From positions 310,001-374,000 of the forward strand of contig NZ_RBIR01000003.1 in the NCBI RefSeq assembly GCF_003634095.1: DNA of 64,000 bases. Direction: 5' to 3'. Made by a program: the position numbers and the translations under genes. This document shows, piece by piece, positions 34,476 through 43,271 of the stretch. Every line of letters begins with the position of its first letter. Within the stretch, counting starts at the first letter, position 1. The notes beneath the pieces were generated by a model. It searched no databases and was not told where the DNA came from. It saw only the letters and a program-made list of their open reading frames with translations. This DNA comes from Arthrobacter oryzae. GTDB lineage: Bacteria; Actinomycetota; Actinomycetes; Actinomycetales; Micrococcaceae.

Positions 34476-34643
34476 GCCCCACCCTAGCCCGGCGCTTGGG
34501 TCTGGAGAGCCCGGAACCCGCTAGGCCAGAAGCGGCGCAAACCCCTGCTGAAACGGTGGCACACAGGGATCCGCACTAGAATTGGCCGGTTCCTGCCCTG
34601 CGTGCCGGCCCCACAGACGCCCGGCCACCGACAGAAAGACCCC

Positions 34644-36623
34644 ATGACCACCACTTCTGACCACGCCGTTCCGGCCCAGGTCGACCTGAAGCAGGGCGCC
34701 ACCCCGAGCCGCAAACCGCTGGTCCGCTGGCTGCTGGCCAACCAGGTTGCGCCGGCCGGCCCCGAGGCCCAGGAAGACCACAAGCCCAACGCCTGGTGGA
34801 AAGTCATGTGCCTGACCGGCGTCGACTATTTCTCCACCCTGTCCTACCTCCCCGGCATCGCAGCCCTGGCCGCCGGCGCGCTCTCCCCGCTGGCCACACT
34901 GCTGATCGTGGCGCTGACCCTGCTGGGCATGCTCCCCATGTACCGCCGCGTCGCCCAGGAGAGCCCGCACGGACAGGGCTCGGTTGCCATGCTGGAGAAG
35001 CTGCTGCCGTTCTGGCGCGGCAAATTCTTCGTCCTGATTCTGCTCGGGTTCGTCGCGACGTCGTGGATCATCACCATCACCCTCTCCGGTGCCGATGCCA
35101 CGGTGCACCTGCTGGAGAACCCGATGATCCCGCAGGGCCTGAAAGGCAGCGCCGTCATCATTACCGTGATCCTGCTGCTGATTCTGGGTGGGGTCTTCCT
35201 GCTCGGCTTCAACGAGGCCGTCGGCGTCGCCATCCCGCTCGTGGCCGTTTACCTGCTCCTGAACGCCGCCGTCGTCGCCGCCGGGTTTGCGCACGTCTTC
35301 TCCGACCCGTCCTTGATCGCGGGCTGGCAGGACCGGCTGCTTTCGAGTACAGGCGGCGGCCCGATGAGCCTCATTGGGCCTGCCGTCGTTGCCTTCCCGC
35401 TGCTGGTTTTGGGACTCTCCGGGTTTGAGACCGGCGTGTCCATGATGCCGCTGATCAAAGCGACCGGCGACACCCCCGCGGACGTCATGGCTTCCCGGGT
35501 CAAGAACACCCGCAAACTCCTCACGACGGCGGCTGCCATCATGAGCGTCTATCTGATGTCCACCAGCTTCCTCACCACCGTCATGATCCCGGCCAAGGAA
35601 TTCCAGGACGGGGGACAGGCCAACGGCCGCGCATTGGCGTTCCTCGCCCACGACCTCTTCGGCGCCGGGTTCGGGACCGTCTACGACATTTCCAGCGCCC
35701 TGATCCTCTGGTTCGCCGGCGCCTCCGCCATGGCCGGGCTCATCAACATCGTCCCCCGCTACCTTCCGGCCTACGGCATGGCGCCCGAATGGGGCCGGGC
35801 GGTCCGCCCGGTCGTGATCGTCTACACCGTACTGAGCGTCGGGATCACGGTCGCCTTCAACGCGGACGTCAACGCCCAGGCCGGCGCCTACGCAACCGGC
35901 ATCCTGGCCATGATGGTCTCCGGCGCGGTCGCCGTGACCGTCTCCGCGGTCCGCCGGCACAGCCGTGCAGGCACCCTCGGCTTCGGCGCCCTGACCCTGG
36001 TCCTGCTCTACGCCTTGGGTGCCAACGTCATCGAAAAGCCCGACGGCATTGCGATCTCGGCGTTCTTCATCGCCGGCATCATCGTCGTCTCGCTCATCTC
36101 CCGGGTGAAGCGCACGACCGAGCTGCGTCTGGAAACCATCGAGTTCGACGACGCCGCCAGGCAGTTCATTACCGACTCGATCGCGTTCGATGGGCAGTTG
36201 AACGTCATCGCCAACAAGCGACAGGCCGGGGACAAGGCAGAGTACGCCGACAAGGAGTACGAACAGCGCGGATTAAACCCGGTTCCGGGTCCGGCGGACG
36301 TCATCTTCCTGGAGGTGGAGATCTCCGACCCGTCCGCGTTCAGCCACGCGCTCCGGGTCGAAGGTGTCGAGGTGGACGGCTACCGGGCCCTGCGGGTGAA
36401 GTCCCCAGCGGTGCCGAACGCGATCGCCGCGGTCCTGCTGGCCCTGCGCGACTCGACCGGCACGAAGCCCCAGTGCTATTTCGAATGGGCTGAAGGCAAC
36501 CCGGTCGGCCACCTCATGCGATACCTGTTCCTGGGCAAGGGCGACACGGCCCCGCTGGTGCGTGAAATCCTGCGCACGGTGGAGCCCGACCCGGCCCTCC
36601 GGCCGGCCATCCACGTCGGCTGA
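34644..36623 (+). CDS. APC-superfamily amino acid permease with large cytosolic tail
   Basis: 659 residues. About 12 membrane segments to roughly residue 490 (LTGVDYFSTLSYLPGIAALA at helix 1, GLSGFETGVSMMPLIK in the middle), then a soluble C-terminal domain of about 165 residues (AARQFITDSIAFDGQLNVIANK and later). Resembles large actinobacterial APC permeases; cargo unknown. ATG 34644 (MTTTSDH) is preferred to 34602. Ends at a strong hairpin terminator. Confidence 0.9.
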   Translation: MTTTSDHAVPAQVDLKQGATPSRKPLVRWLLANQVAPAGPEAQEDHKPNAWWKVMCLTGVDYFSTLSYLPGIAALAAGALSPLATLLIVALTLLGMLPMYRRVAQESPHGQGSVAMLEKLLPFWRGKFFVLILLGFVATSWIITITLSGADATVHLLENPMIPQGLKGSAVIITVILLLILGGVFLLGFNEAVGVAIPLVAVYLLLNAAVVAAGFAHVFSDPSLIAGWQDRLLSSTGGGPMSLIGPAVVAFPLLVLGLSGFETGVSMMPLIKATGDTPADVMASRVKNTRKLLTTAAAIMSVYLMSTSFLTTVMIPAKEFQDGGQANGRALAFLAHDLFGAGFGTVYDISSALILWFAGASAMAGLINIVPRYLPAYGMAPEWGRAVRPVVIVYTVLSVGITVAFNADVNAQAGAYATGILAMMVSGAVAVTVSAVRRHSRAGTLGFGALTLVLLYALGANVIEKPDGIAISAFFIAGIIVVSLISRVKRTTELRLETIEFDDAARQFITDSIAFDGQLNVIANKRQAGDKAEYADKEYEQRGLNPVPGPADVIFLEVEISDPSAFSHALRVEGVEVDGYRALRVKSPAVPNAIAAVLLALRDSTGTKPQCYFEWAEGNPVGHLMRYLFLGKGDTAPLVREILRTVEPDPALRPAIHVG

Positions 36624-36648
36624 CGACCGCCGGACAGGCAACGAACGG

Positions 36649-36680
36649 CGGTGGCCCCCCGGCCAACCGGGGGGCCACCG
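36649..36680. terminator. Strong GC hairpin between convergent permease genes
   Basis: A perfect 14-bp stem (36649-36662 with 36667-36680) and loop CCAA, between the APC permease and the convergent NCS1 permease. Probably works for both directions. Confidence 0.75.
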
Positions 36681-36697
36681 CAAGCGGTCCGTCAGAA

Positions 36698-38152
36698 TTA
36701 GGGCTCGACGTGCAATTTCGCGGCAGTCTCCAGTTCGTCGGCCTGGCTCTTCGCGAGACGCCATTCCGCGGCCGTGTCGATGCGGCGGGTGAGGGCCCAG
36801 TAAATGACGGCTGAAACCGGCAGGCCGATGAACAGGGAGATATCAGCGCCGCCCATGGCCTCGGCCGCGGGACCGACGAAGAGCTTTCCGGCGGCGAAGA
36901 ACGGAATCATGACCACAAAACCCACGAGGTACGCGGTGATTCCAGGCCAACCCCAGCGTCCGTAAATGCCGTTGGGGTGGAAGATCTCCGCGATGGCGTA
37001 ATGGCCCTTGCGGACGATGAAGTAGTCGGTCAGGTTCACCGCGGTCCACGGGATGAAGAAGTACAGCACCAGGAGCAGGAAGTCGTTGAAGTTGGCGAGG
37101 AAGTCGGCGGAGGCGATGTTGGCGAAGACGAGCGAGATGGCCGCGGTGATCACGATCGTGACGATGCGGATCCGGACGGTGGGCCGGATCCGGCGCAGGC
37201 TGTCGATGGATGAGATCAGGGTCAGGGAGCCGCCATACATGTTCAGCGCCGTGACAGACACCAGTCCAAGGGCCGCAATAAACAACGCGATCGATCCGAA
37301 GCCCGGGAAGAGCTTGTCGGCAGTGTTCTGGATCGAGCTGATGGTATCGAAGCCCTCGCCGGCCGCCGCGGCGATGAAGGAGCCCAGGAACATGACCCAG
37401 ATACCGCCCAGCGCGCTCCCCCAGAACGTCCACTTGAACGTCCCGCGGCCGGATTCCGGGGGGAGATAGCGGGAGTAGTCCGAGACGTAGATGGCCCAGG
37501 AAATTTGGTAGCCGGCCGCCACGCCAAGTTGGCCCAGGAACGGCACGAGGTGGAAGTCGGCCAGGTTGAAGGCGCCGCCGGGCAGCTCAAGGTGAGTGAG
37601 CACCGCCACCGTCAGAAGCGCCAGCATGATTATCGTCAGGTAGGTCAGATAGCGCTCAAAGCCGTGGATCAGGTCATAGCCAAAGAGCGCGACGGCCGCT
37701 GCGACAATCGTGATGATCCAGAACCAGAGCGTTTCGTTTCCGAGGTGAACGGATCCGGCCACGGCCTCGCCGGCCAGGACGGTGTTGAACACGTTGAATC
37801 CCGCGTACTGCAGGTAGGCAAACAGCCACACCAACAGGGCGCCCACGTACCCGAACTGCGGACGGGACTGGATCATCTGAGGCAACCCGAGCTGCGGACC
37901 CTGAGAAGAGTGCGCAGCCATGAACAGTGTGCCCACCAGGACGCCGACTGCGATCGCGATCAATGACCAGATCAGGTTCCCGCCGGTGGTGATGCTGATG
38001 AGCCCCACCGCGAGTGTGGCTATCTGGGCGTTGCTCATAAACCACAGCGGGCCTATGTGTGAGACCTTTCCATGCCGCTCATTGAGCGGAACATAGTCGA
38101 TCGACCGGACTTCCAGTCCCCGGCCCGTCGCCGGACCCGTGGCTGTACTCAT
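36698..38152 (-). CDS. NCS1-family permease (cytosine/purine type)
   Basis: 484 residues, about 12 helices. LPQMIQSRPQFGYVGALLVW, AIYVSDYSRYLPPESGRGTF and FIPWTAVNLTDYFIVRKGHYAI are NCS1 hallmarks. Imports nucleobases, hydantoins or related heterocycles with H+ or Na+. ATG 38152 has AGGAGA seven bases upstream; the longer frame to 38353 runs into the intergenic region. Divergent from a nitrilase-superfamily hydrolase, which suggests uptake and hydrolysis of a ureido or amide compound. Confidence 0.93.
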   Translation of the reverse strand: MSTATGPATGRGLEVRSIDYVPLNERHGKVSHIGPLWFMSNAQIATLAVGLISITTGGNLIWSLIAIAVGVLVGTLFMAAHSSQGPQLGLPQMIQSRPQFGYVGALLVWLFAYLQYAGFNVFNTVLAGEAVAGSVHLGNETLWFWIITIVAAAVALFGYDLIHGFERYLTYLTIIMLALLTVAVLTHLELPGGAFNLADFHLVPFLGQLGVAAGYQISWAIYVSDYSRYLPPESGRGTFKWTFWGSALGGIWVMFLGSFIAAAAGEGFDTISSIQNTADKLFPGFGSIALFIAALGLVSVTALNMYGGSLTLISSIDSLRRIRPTVRIRIVTIVITAAISLVFANIASADFLANFNDFLLLVLYFFIPWTAVNLTDYFIVRKGHYAIAEIFHPNGIYGRWGWPGITAYLVGFVVMIPFFAAGKLFVGPAAEAMGGADISLFIGLPVSAVIYWALTRRIDTAAEWRLAKSQADELETAAKLHVEP

Positions 38153-38494
38153 GACATGTCTCCTAGTAAGTGCGATGCTGCCGGCATCGGTGCGGGATCT
38201 AAGGCCGCAGCGCCGGAAACCGCGCCGGCCCTGAGAAGCATTGAAGCGAATCACGTGCAAATCGTGGACAAGAGTAAACTCGAACCGTGCCGTCCCCTGT
38301 GGGGGATGAAAGAAAGCGTGAACGTCTTTTCCCGGAATGTCTATAGCCTGCACAGGGTGCTTCTCGGCTCCGTTGCAGGCATCAGCGGATCTTTGCCCAC
38401 ACCGGCCGCCCGGCGGACGGAACTGGAGCGGGCGTTAAGATCCGGCCCCGCCGTCGATCGCCGCCCGTCACCGCCCGTTCAAAGGTAACCGCCC
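38153..38494. other. Divergent intergenic region, NCS1 permease/nitrilase
   Basis: 342 bases. The only structure I see is a short stem TCCCC-TGTG-GGGGA at about 38293-38306. No RNA class recognised. It must hold both promoters, but no convincing hexamer pair stands out. Confidence 0.4.
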
Positions 38495-39379
38495 GTGTCC
38501 AGCCTTGCCGTTGCAGCCGTCCAGGCCCCTCCCCGCTTGATCGGTGAGCCATTCCCAGCGTTCGCAGACGAAGCAACCCGCGTCCTGGCGGAATACCCCG
38601 GAACGCAGCTGATGGTTTTTCCCGAGCTCCACCTCTTCGGCGACGGCGACCCGGACCGGCAGCGGTCCGAAGCGCTTCGGGAGGCCGCGCAGCCTCTGGA
38701 CGGGCCGCTCGTTAGTGAGCTGAGGCAACTCGCGGGAGATCTCCGGCTGTGGCTGGTCCCCGGAAGCATCTGCGAACGCGGGCCAGACGGCCAGCTGTTC
38801 AACACCTCCCTGGTTCTCTCCCCGGAGGGCGCGCTGGCAGCCAGCTACCGCAAAATCTTCCCTTGGCGCCCGTTCGAACCCTATGACCCGGGCGACAAGT
38901 TTGTGACCGTGGACCTGCCAGGATTCGGCCGGGCCGGCCTGTCCATCTGCTATGACTCGTGGTTCCCCGAGGTCACCCGCCAACTTGCCTGGATGGGGGC
39001 CGACGTCATCATCAATGTCGTCAAGACCACCACCCCGGACCGGGCCCAGGAACTGGTCCTGGCCCGCGCCAATGCCATCTTCAACCAGGTGTTCATGGTC
39101 AGCGTGAACTGTGCCGGACCCACCGGACAGGGCCGCAGCATCATCGTCGACCCCGAGGGCGCGGTGCTGTCCGAAGCCCCGGACGACTCCCCCTGCGTAC
39201 TAGCCGCACAGCTGGACATGGGACATCCGGGGCGGGTCCGTTCGGGCGGAACCGCGGGGCTGAACCGAATGTGGTCGCAGCTGCGGGCCGACGACGCCGC
39301 CATCGAGCTCCCCATCTATGGCGGCAGGATCACTCCCGCCACCTGGACGCCAGTCGCACACACCAAGAGCCAGCCGTAG
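38495..39379 (+). CDS. Carbon-nitrogen hydrolase (nitrilase superfamily)
   Basis: 294 residues. The Glu-Lys-Cys triad is visible: Glu in MVFPELHLFGDGD (about 44), Lys in SYRKIFPWRPFEPYDPG (about 124) and Cys in LSICYDSWFPEV (about 155). The SWFPE context is typical of amidase and N-carbamoyl hydrolase branches. GTG start with AAAGG about nine bases upstream. With the divergent NCS1 permease it may hydrolyse an imported amide or carbamoyl compound; specificity not readable. Confidence 0.92.
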   Translation: MSSLAVAAVQAPPRLIGEPFPAFADEATRVLAEYPGTQLMVFPELHLFGDGDPDRQRSEALREAAQPLDGPLVSELRQLAGDLRLWLVPGSICERGPDGQLFNTSLVLSPEGALAASYRKIFPWRPFEPYDPGDKFVTVDLPGFGRAGLSICYDSWFPEVTRQLAWMGADVIINVVKTTTPDRAQELVLARANAIFNQVFMVSVNCAGPTGQGRSIIVDPEGAVLSEAPDDSPCVLAAQLDMGHPGRVRSGGTAGLNRMWSQLRADDAAIELPIYGGRITPATWTPVAHTKSQP

Positions 39380-39404
39380 CCCGGCCGCGTCCACCGGAAG
39401 ACTG

Positions 39405-39419
39405 ATAGGCGTAGGCTAT
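39405..39419. promoter_or_regulatory. LysR-type operator, copy 1
   Basis: ATAG-N7-CTAT, containing the T-N11-A core of LysR sites. It lies about 95 bases before the lysR start. The same 15-bp pattern recurs at 40435-40449 before tartrate dehydrogenase. Confidence 0.6.
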
Positions 39420-39514
39420 CTATGCTTCAGCGCCGCACCACGGACGGATCCCGGGCTGCCCACGGGGACAATCCCACCGGCGTCGGAAGCCAACAAACCG
39501 GCGAAGGAGCTCGC

Positions 39515-40438
39515 GTGGACACCCGGAAGCTGAAGTATTTTCTGGCAGTTGTTGACCACGGCGGGTTCAGCCGCGCCGCTGAGCATCTGCTGATCGCCCA
39601 GCCCTCCCTGTCCCAGACCATAGCGGGTCTGGAAAAGGAGCTGGGCGTGCCGCTCTTTCACCGCATCGGGCGGCGCGCCGTGCTCAGCGAGGCGGGCAGG
39701 GAACTCGTCGGGCCGGCCAGGGTGGTCATGCGGGACCTTGATGCCGCGCAGTCCGCGGTGCAGGCGCTGCTCGGCGTGCGGAGCGGACGTCTGGACATCA
39801 TCACCATGCCCTCCCCCGGCATAGAACCTCTGACTTCCATGATCGCCGAATACACGCAGGCACATCCTTCAGTGCGGCTCAACGTCAGTGCCGCGTTCAC
39901 GCCCGAAGAGGTCATCGAATCAGTGCGCAGCGGCAGCACGGAGATCGGCCTAGCGGGATCGCCCACCCCCATCCGGGTCCCGGGCGTCCAGGTCCTGGAG
40001 CTGGAGCGTCAGCCGCTGATCCTCATCGTCAACCCCCGCGCCGATACGTTCGGCCCGGCATCAGGTATCCAGCGCGAGGACCTGGGCGGCCACCGCCTGA
40101 TTGCCAGCCAGCGAGGGTCCCTGATGCGCTGGCTGGTCGACGACGCCCTGGCCCGCGGCGTCAACACGGAGATCGTGGTGGAGGTCGCGCACCGGACCTC
40201 CATCCTGCCGCTGGTCCTGGCCGGGGTCGGCCACGCCGTGATGCCCGCGTCCTGGGCACCGCTGGCGCACACGTCAGGGCTGCGGACCCTGCTGATCGAA
40301 CCGGTGTCCCATCTGGACGTTGCCGTCCTGAGCCGGAAGGAAGACCTGACCCCTGCCGCCCGGGCATTCCTCAGCGTCGCGGAGCAGCATGCGGCGGCAC
40401 GGGGGCCGCACAATCACGCTCGCGAGCCCGATCAATAG
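39515..40438 (+). CDS. LysR-family transcriptional regulator of tartrate genes
   Basis: 307 residues: N-terminal helix-turn-helix (about 1-60; VDHGGFSRAAEHLLIAQPSLSQ) and a periplasmic-binding-like effector domain. The GTG start at 39515 has GAAGGAG five bases upstream; the longer frame from 39422 begins in the promoter. It lies just upstream of tartrate dehydrogenase, DctA and glycerate kinase, in the same direction. Two copies of ATAG-N7-CTAT (before lysR and before the dehydrogenase) support control of both. Confidence 0.92.
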   Translation: MDTRKLKYFLAVVDHGGFSRAAEHLLIAQPSLSQTIAGLEKELGVPLFHRIGRRAVLSEAGRELVGPARVVMRDLDAAQSAVQALLGVRSGRLDIITMPSPGIEPLTSMIAEYTQAHPSVRLNVSAAFTPEEVIESVRSGSTEIGLAGSPTPIRVPGVQVLELERQPLILIVNPRADTFGPASGIQREDLGGHRLIASQRGSLMRWLVDDALARGVNTEIVVEVAHRTSILPLVLAGVGHAVMPASWAPLAHTSGLRTLLIEPVSHLDVAVLSRKEDLTPAARAFLSVAEQHAAARGPHNHAREPDQ

Positions 40439-40449
40439 GCTGAACCTAT
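40435..40449. promoter_or_regulatory. LysR-type operator, copy 2
   Basis: ATAG-N7-CTAT; with flanks the arms are AATAGG and CCTATT, a perfect 6-bp dyad. It overlaps the lysR stop codon and lies about 110 bases before the tartrate dehydrogenase start. Confidence 0.65.
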
Positions 40450-40555
40450 TTCACGGATCGGATCTTGGTCTTGGACGCCGGGTAGTGCCGGACCGTCTAC
40501 TTGAAGAGGACAGGCAGTGTGACGCTGCTAACACACTCAACGAGGAGGTAGGCCC

Positions 40556-41653
40556 ATGAGCGCCACCCAGAAATTCAGCATCGCTTCCATTCCCGCCGAC
40601 GGCGTCGGCAAGGAAGTTGTCTCCGCCGGGCGCCGTGTCCTGGACGCCCTCGCACAGAATTCTGCCGGCAAGTTTGCCTTCGAATGGACCGAGTTCCCCT
40701 GGGGCTGCGGCTACTTTGAAAAGACCGGTCAGATGATGGACCCGAAAGGCTTGGAGGCCCTGAAGAACTTTGACGCCATCTATTTCGGCGCCGTCGGCTG
40801 GGAGAACGTCCCGGACCACATCAGCCTCTGGGGCCTGCGCCTGAACATAACCCAGAACTTTGACCAGTGGGCCAACATCCGCCCGGTGAAGTTCCTGCCA
40901 GGCGTCCAGTCTCCGCTTCGCAAGGCCGACCACACCGAGCTCGACTGGATCGTGGTCCGCGAAAACAGCGAAGGCGAGTACGCCGGCTTGGGCGGACGGA
41001 ACCTCAGCGGCCGCGGACCCGGCAATGAAGTGGCCCTCCAGACCGCACTGTTCACGGAAAAGGGTTGTGAGCGGATCATGCGCTTCGCCTTCGACCTCGC
41101 CCGGACCCGCACCGTGAAGAAGGTCTCCTCCGTCACCAAGTCCAACGCCCAGCAGTACGGCATGGTCCTCTGGGACGAGACGTTCCGTCGCGTGGCCATG
41201 GACTACCCGGACGTGGCAACGGAGAGCGTCCTGGTCGACGCCATGAGCGCCAAGTTCATCCTGCACCCCGAGGACCTTTCCGTCGTCGTCGCCTCGAACC
41301 TGAACGCGGACATCCTCTCGGATCTCGGCTCGGCCCTGGCCGGCAGCCTCGGCCTCGCAGCCAGCGCCAACCTGAACCCGGAACGCCGCTTCCCGTCCAT
41401 GTTCGAACCGGTCCACGGCTCGGCCCCGGACATTGCCGGCAAGGGCATCAGCAACCCGATCGGCGCGATCGCCAGCGCCGCCCTGATGCTGGACCACTTC
41501 GGCCTGCATGAGGAAGCGCGCCAGGTCGAGGCCGCCATCGAGCAGACCACGGCCGCCGGCTACCTCACGCGCGACGTCGGCGGCGACGCCAACACGGACG
41601 ACGTCACCGACGCCATCATCAAGGCCCTCACTCACACCCTGGCCGCCGTCTAG
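40556..41653 (+). CDS. Tartrate dehydrogenase/decarboxylase
   Basis: 365 residues of the beta-decarboxylating dehydrogenase family. KFSIASIPADGVGKEVV, FGAVGWENVPDHISLWGLRL, VRENSEGEYAGLGGR, VVASNLNADILSDLGSALAG and FEPVHGSAPDIAGKGISNP match tartrate dehydrogenase/D-malate dehydrogenase rather than isopropylmalate or isocitrate enzymes. NAD+-dependent; converts tartrate to oxaloglycolate or D-glycerate, or D-malate to pyruvate. ACGAGGAGG precedes the ATG. The glycerate kinase downstream supports tartrate as substrate. Confidence 0.92.
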   Translation: MSATQKFSIASIPADGVGKEVVSAGRRVLDALAQNSAGKFAFEWTEFPWGCGYFEKTGQMMDPKGLEALKNFDAIYFGAVGWENVPDHISLWGLRLNITQNFDQWANIRPVKFLPGVQSPLRKADHTELDWIVVRENSEGEYAGLGGRNLSGRGPGNEVALQTALFTEKGCERIMRFAFDLARTRTVKKVSSVTKSNAQQYGMVLWDETFRRVAMDYPDVATESVLVDAMSAKFILHPEDLSVVVASNLNADILSDLGSALAGSLGLAASANLNPERRFPSMFEPVHGSAPDIAGKGISNPIGAIASAALMLDHFGLHEEARQVEAAIEQTTAAGYLTRDVGGDANTDDVTDAIIKALTHTLAAV

Positions 41654-41782
41654 CCGCAGTCAGCCAGCAGGTCCGTCAGGCCCGGGGCGGGCGGTGCCGC
41701 GCACCGCCGCCGCCCGCCCCGACTCAGCTCCTTCATTCTTCAAGCACCACTGGCATTCACATTCCACAATGAGGTAGGAATC

Positions 41783-43270
41783 ATGGGACACACCACCACC
41801 GCAGGCAAAACCGCGGCAGCTAGAAAAACCTCCCCCAAGACACGCTGGTACAGGCAGCTGTACTTCTGGGTACTGACCGGCATCGTCCTCGGCGTTCTCG
41901 TCGGCTGGCTCGCCCCGGCCGCAGGCATCGCCCTGGAACCGATCGGCACCACGTTCGTCAACGCCATGAGAATGCTGATCGGCCCGATCGTATTCCTAAC
42001 CATCGTCGGCGGCATCGCCAGCGTCGCGGACCTGAAAAAGGTCGGCATGACAGGCTTGAAGGCCCTGACATACTTCCAGGTCGGCACCATCTTCGCACTG
42101 CTTTTCGGCCTGGTCGCCATCAACGTCTTCCGCCTCGGGGACGGTGTCAACGCCAACGCCAGCGCGATCAAGACCACGGACTCCGCGGCCAAGCTGATCG
42201 ACGCCGGAGCCCACCAAGAATGGTGGCAGTTCCTGACCCACATCATCCCCACCAGCATCGCCGCGCCCTTCGTGGAGGGCGACATCCTCCAGATCATCTT
42301 CATCGCCGTGATCTTCGGCATCGCCCTAAACGCCATGGGCAAGGTCGGCTCGCCCGTCCTGGACGGCGTTCAGCGCCTGACCGGGGTCATGTTCAAAATT
42401 CTGGGCTTCATCATGAAGGCCGCTCCTCTTGGCGCGTTCGGCGCGATGGCCTTCGCGGTCGGCAAGTACGGTGTCTCGTCGCTCTCCAGCATGGGCGGGC
42501 TGATCGCCCTCTTCTACGCCACCTCGATCCTCTTCGTCGTCGTGGTCCTCGGGTCCGTTATGGCCTTCCTGAAACTGAACATCTTCAAGATGATCCGCCA
42601 CCTCAAGGAGGAATACCTGCTCATCCTCGGCACCTCCACGGCCGAACCCGCGCTGCCGGGGCTGATGCGCAAACTCGAGCACGCCGGAGTGAAAAAGGAA
42701 ACGGTCGGGCTTGTGGTGCCCACCGGCTACAGCTTCAACCTCGACGGCGCCGCCATCTACCTCTCGCTGGCCGCCGTCTATATCGCCCAGGCCACGAACA
42801 CCAACCTGACCATCGGCCAACAGCTGGGCCTCATCGCAGTCATGCTGCTCACTTCCAAGGGCGCCGCCGGAGTCGCGGGAGGCGGCTTCATCGCCCTGAC
42901 CGCCACCCTGGCCACCCTCGGCACCATCCCCGCCGCCGGCATCATGCTTATCTTCGGCATCGACAAGTTCATGTCCGAGTGCCGTGCCCTGGTGAACTTC
43001 ACGGGCAACGCCGTCGCCACACTGTTCATCGCCTGGTGGGACCGGACGCTGGATTCGGACCGTGTCCGCCGGGTCTTCAACGGCGAAAGCGTGGAGCCGC
43101 TGCCCAGCGAGGATCCGACACCACTCGATGAGTTCACGGACATCGCCGCCGACCTGAGTGGGCACCCCCACACGGCTCCTGACCCCGACGCGCAGCACAC
43201 GGAACCTGCCGACGACGTCGACCTCCCCGCCGGGAACGGCCGCCGGCCCGCCTACTCGAAAAGCATCTGA
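41783..43270 (+). CDS. dctA: DctA-type dicarboxylate:cation symporter
   Basis: 495 residues of the DAACS family. FVNAMRMLIGPIVFLTIVGGIA, LILGTSTAEPALPGLM (serine-rich hairpin variant), VVPTGYSFNLDGAAIYLSLA and FMSECRALVNFTGNAVAT are hallmark segments. Imports C4-dicarboxylates with H+ or Na+; here tartrate or malate is likely. It has a long hydrophilic C-terminal tail (about 60 residues). Its stop is one base before the glycerate kinase start, so the two are coupled. Confidence 0.94.
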   Translation: MGHTTTAGKTAAARKTSPKTRWYRQLYFWVLTGIVLGVLVGWLAPAAGIALEPIGTTFVNAMRMLIGPIVFLTIVGGIASVADLKKVGMTGLKALTYFQVGTIFALLFGLVAINVFRLGDGVNANASAIKTTDSAAKLIDAGAHQEWWQFLTHIIPTSIAAPFVEGDILQIIFIAVIFGIALNAMGKVGSPVLDGVQRLTGVMFKILGFIMKAAPLGAFGAMAFAVGKYGVSSLSSMGGLIALFYATSILFVVVVLGSVMAFLKLNIFKMIRHLKEEYLLILGTSTAEPALPGLMRKLEHAGVKKETVGLVVPTGYSFNLDGAAIYLSLAAVYIAQATNTNLTIGQQLGLIAVMLLTSKGAAGVAGGGFIALTATLATLGTIPAAGIMLIFGIDKFMSECRALVNFTGNAVATLFIAWWDRTLDSDRVRRVFNGESVEPLPSEDPTPLDEFTDIAADLSGHPHTAPDPDAQHTEPADDVDLPAGNGRRPAYSKSI

Positions 43271-43271
43271 C

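Noticed and set aside
34521-35960. A 479-codon minus-strand frame rich in Gly, Asp and Gln
   Set aside because: It is the shadow of the APC permease on the plus strand; its composition reflects codon bias of the complementary strand.
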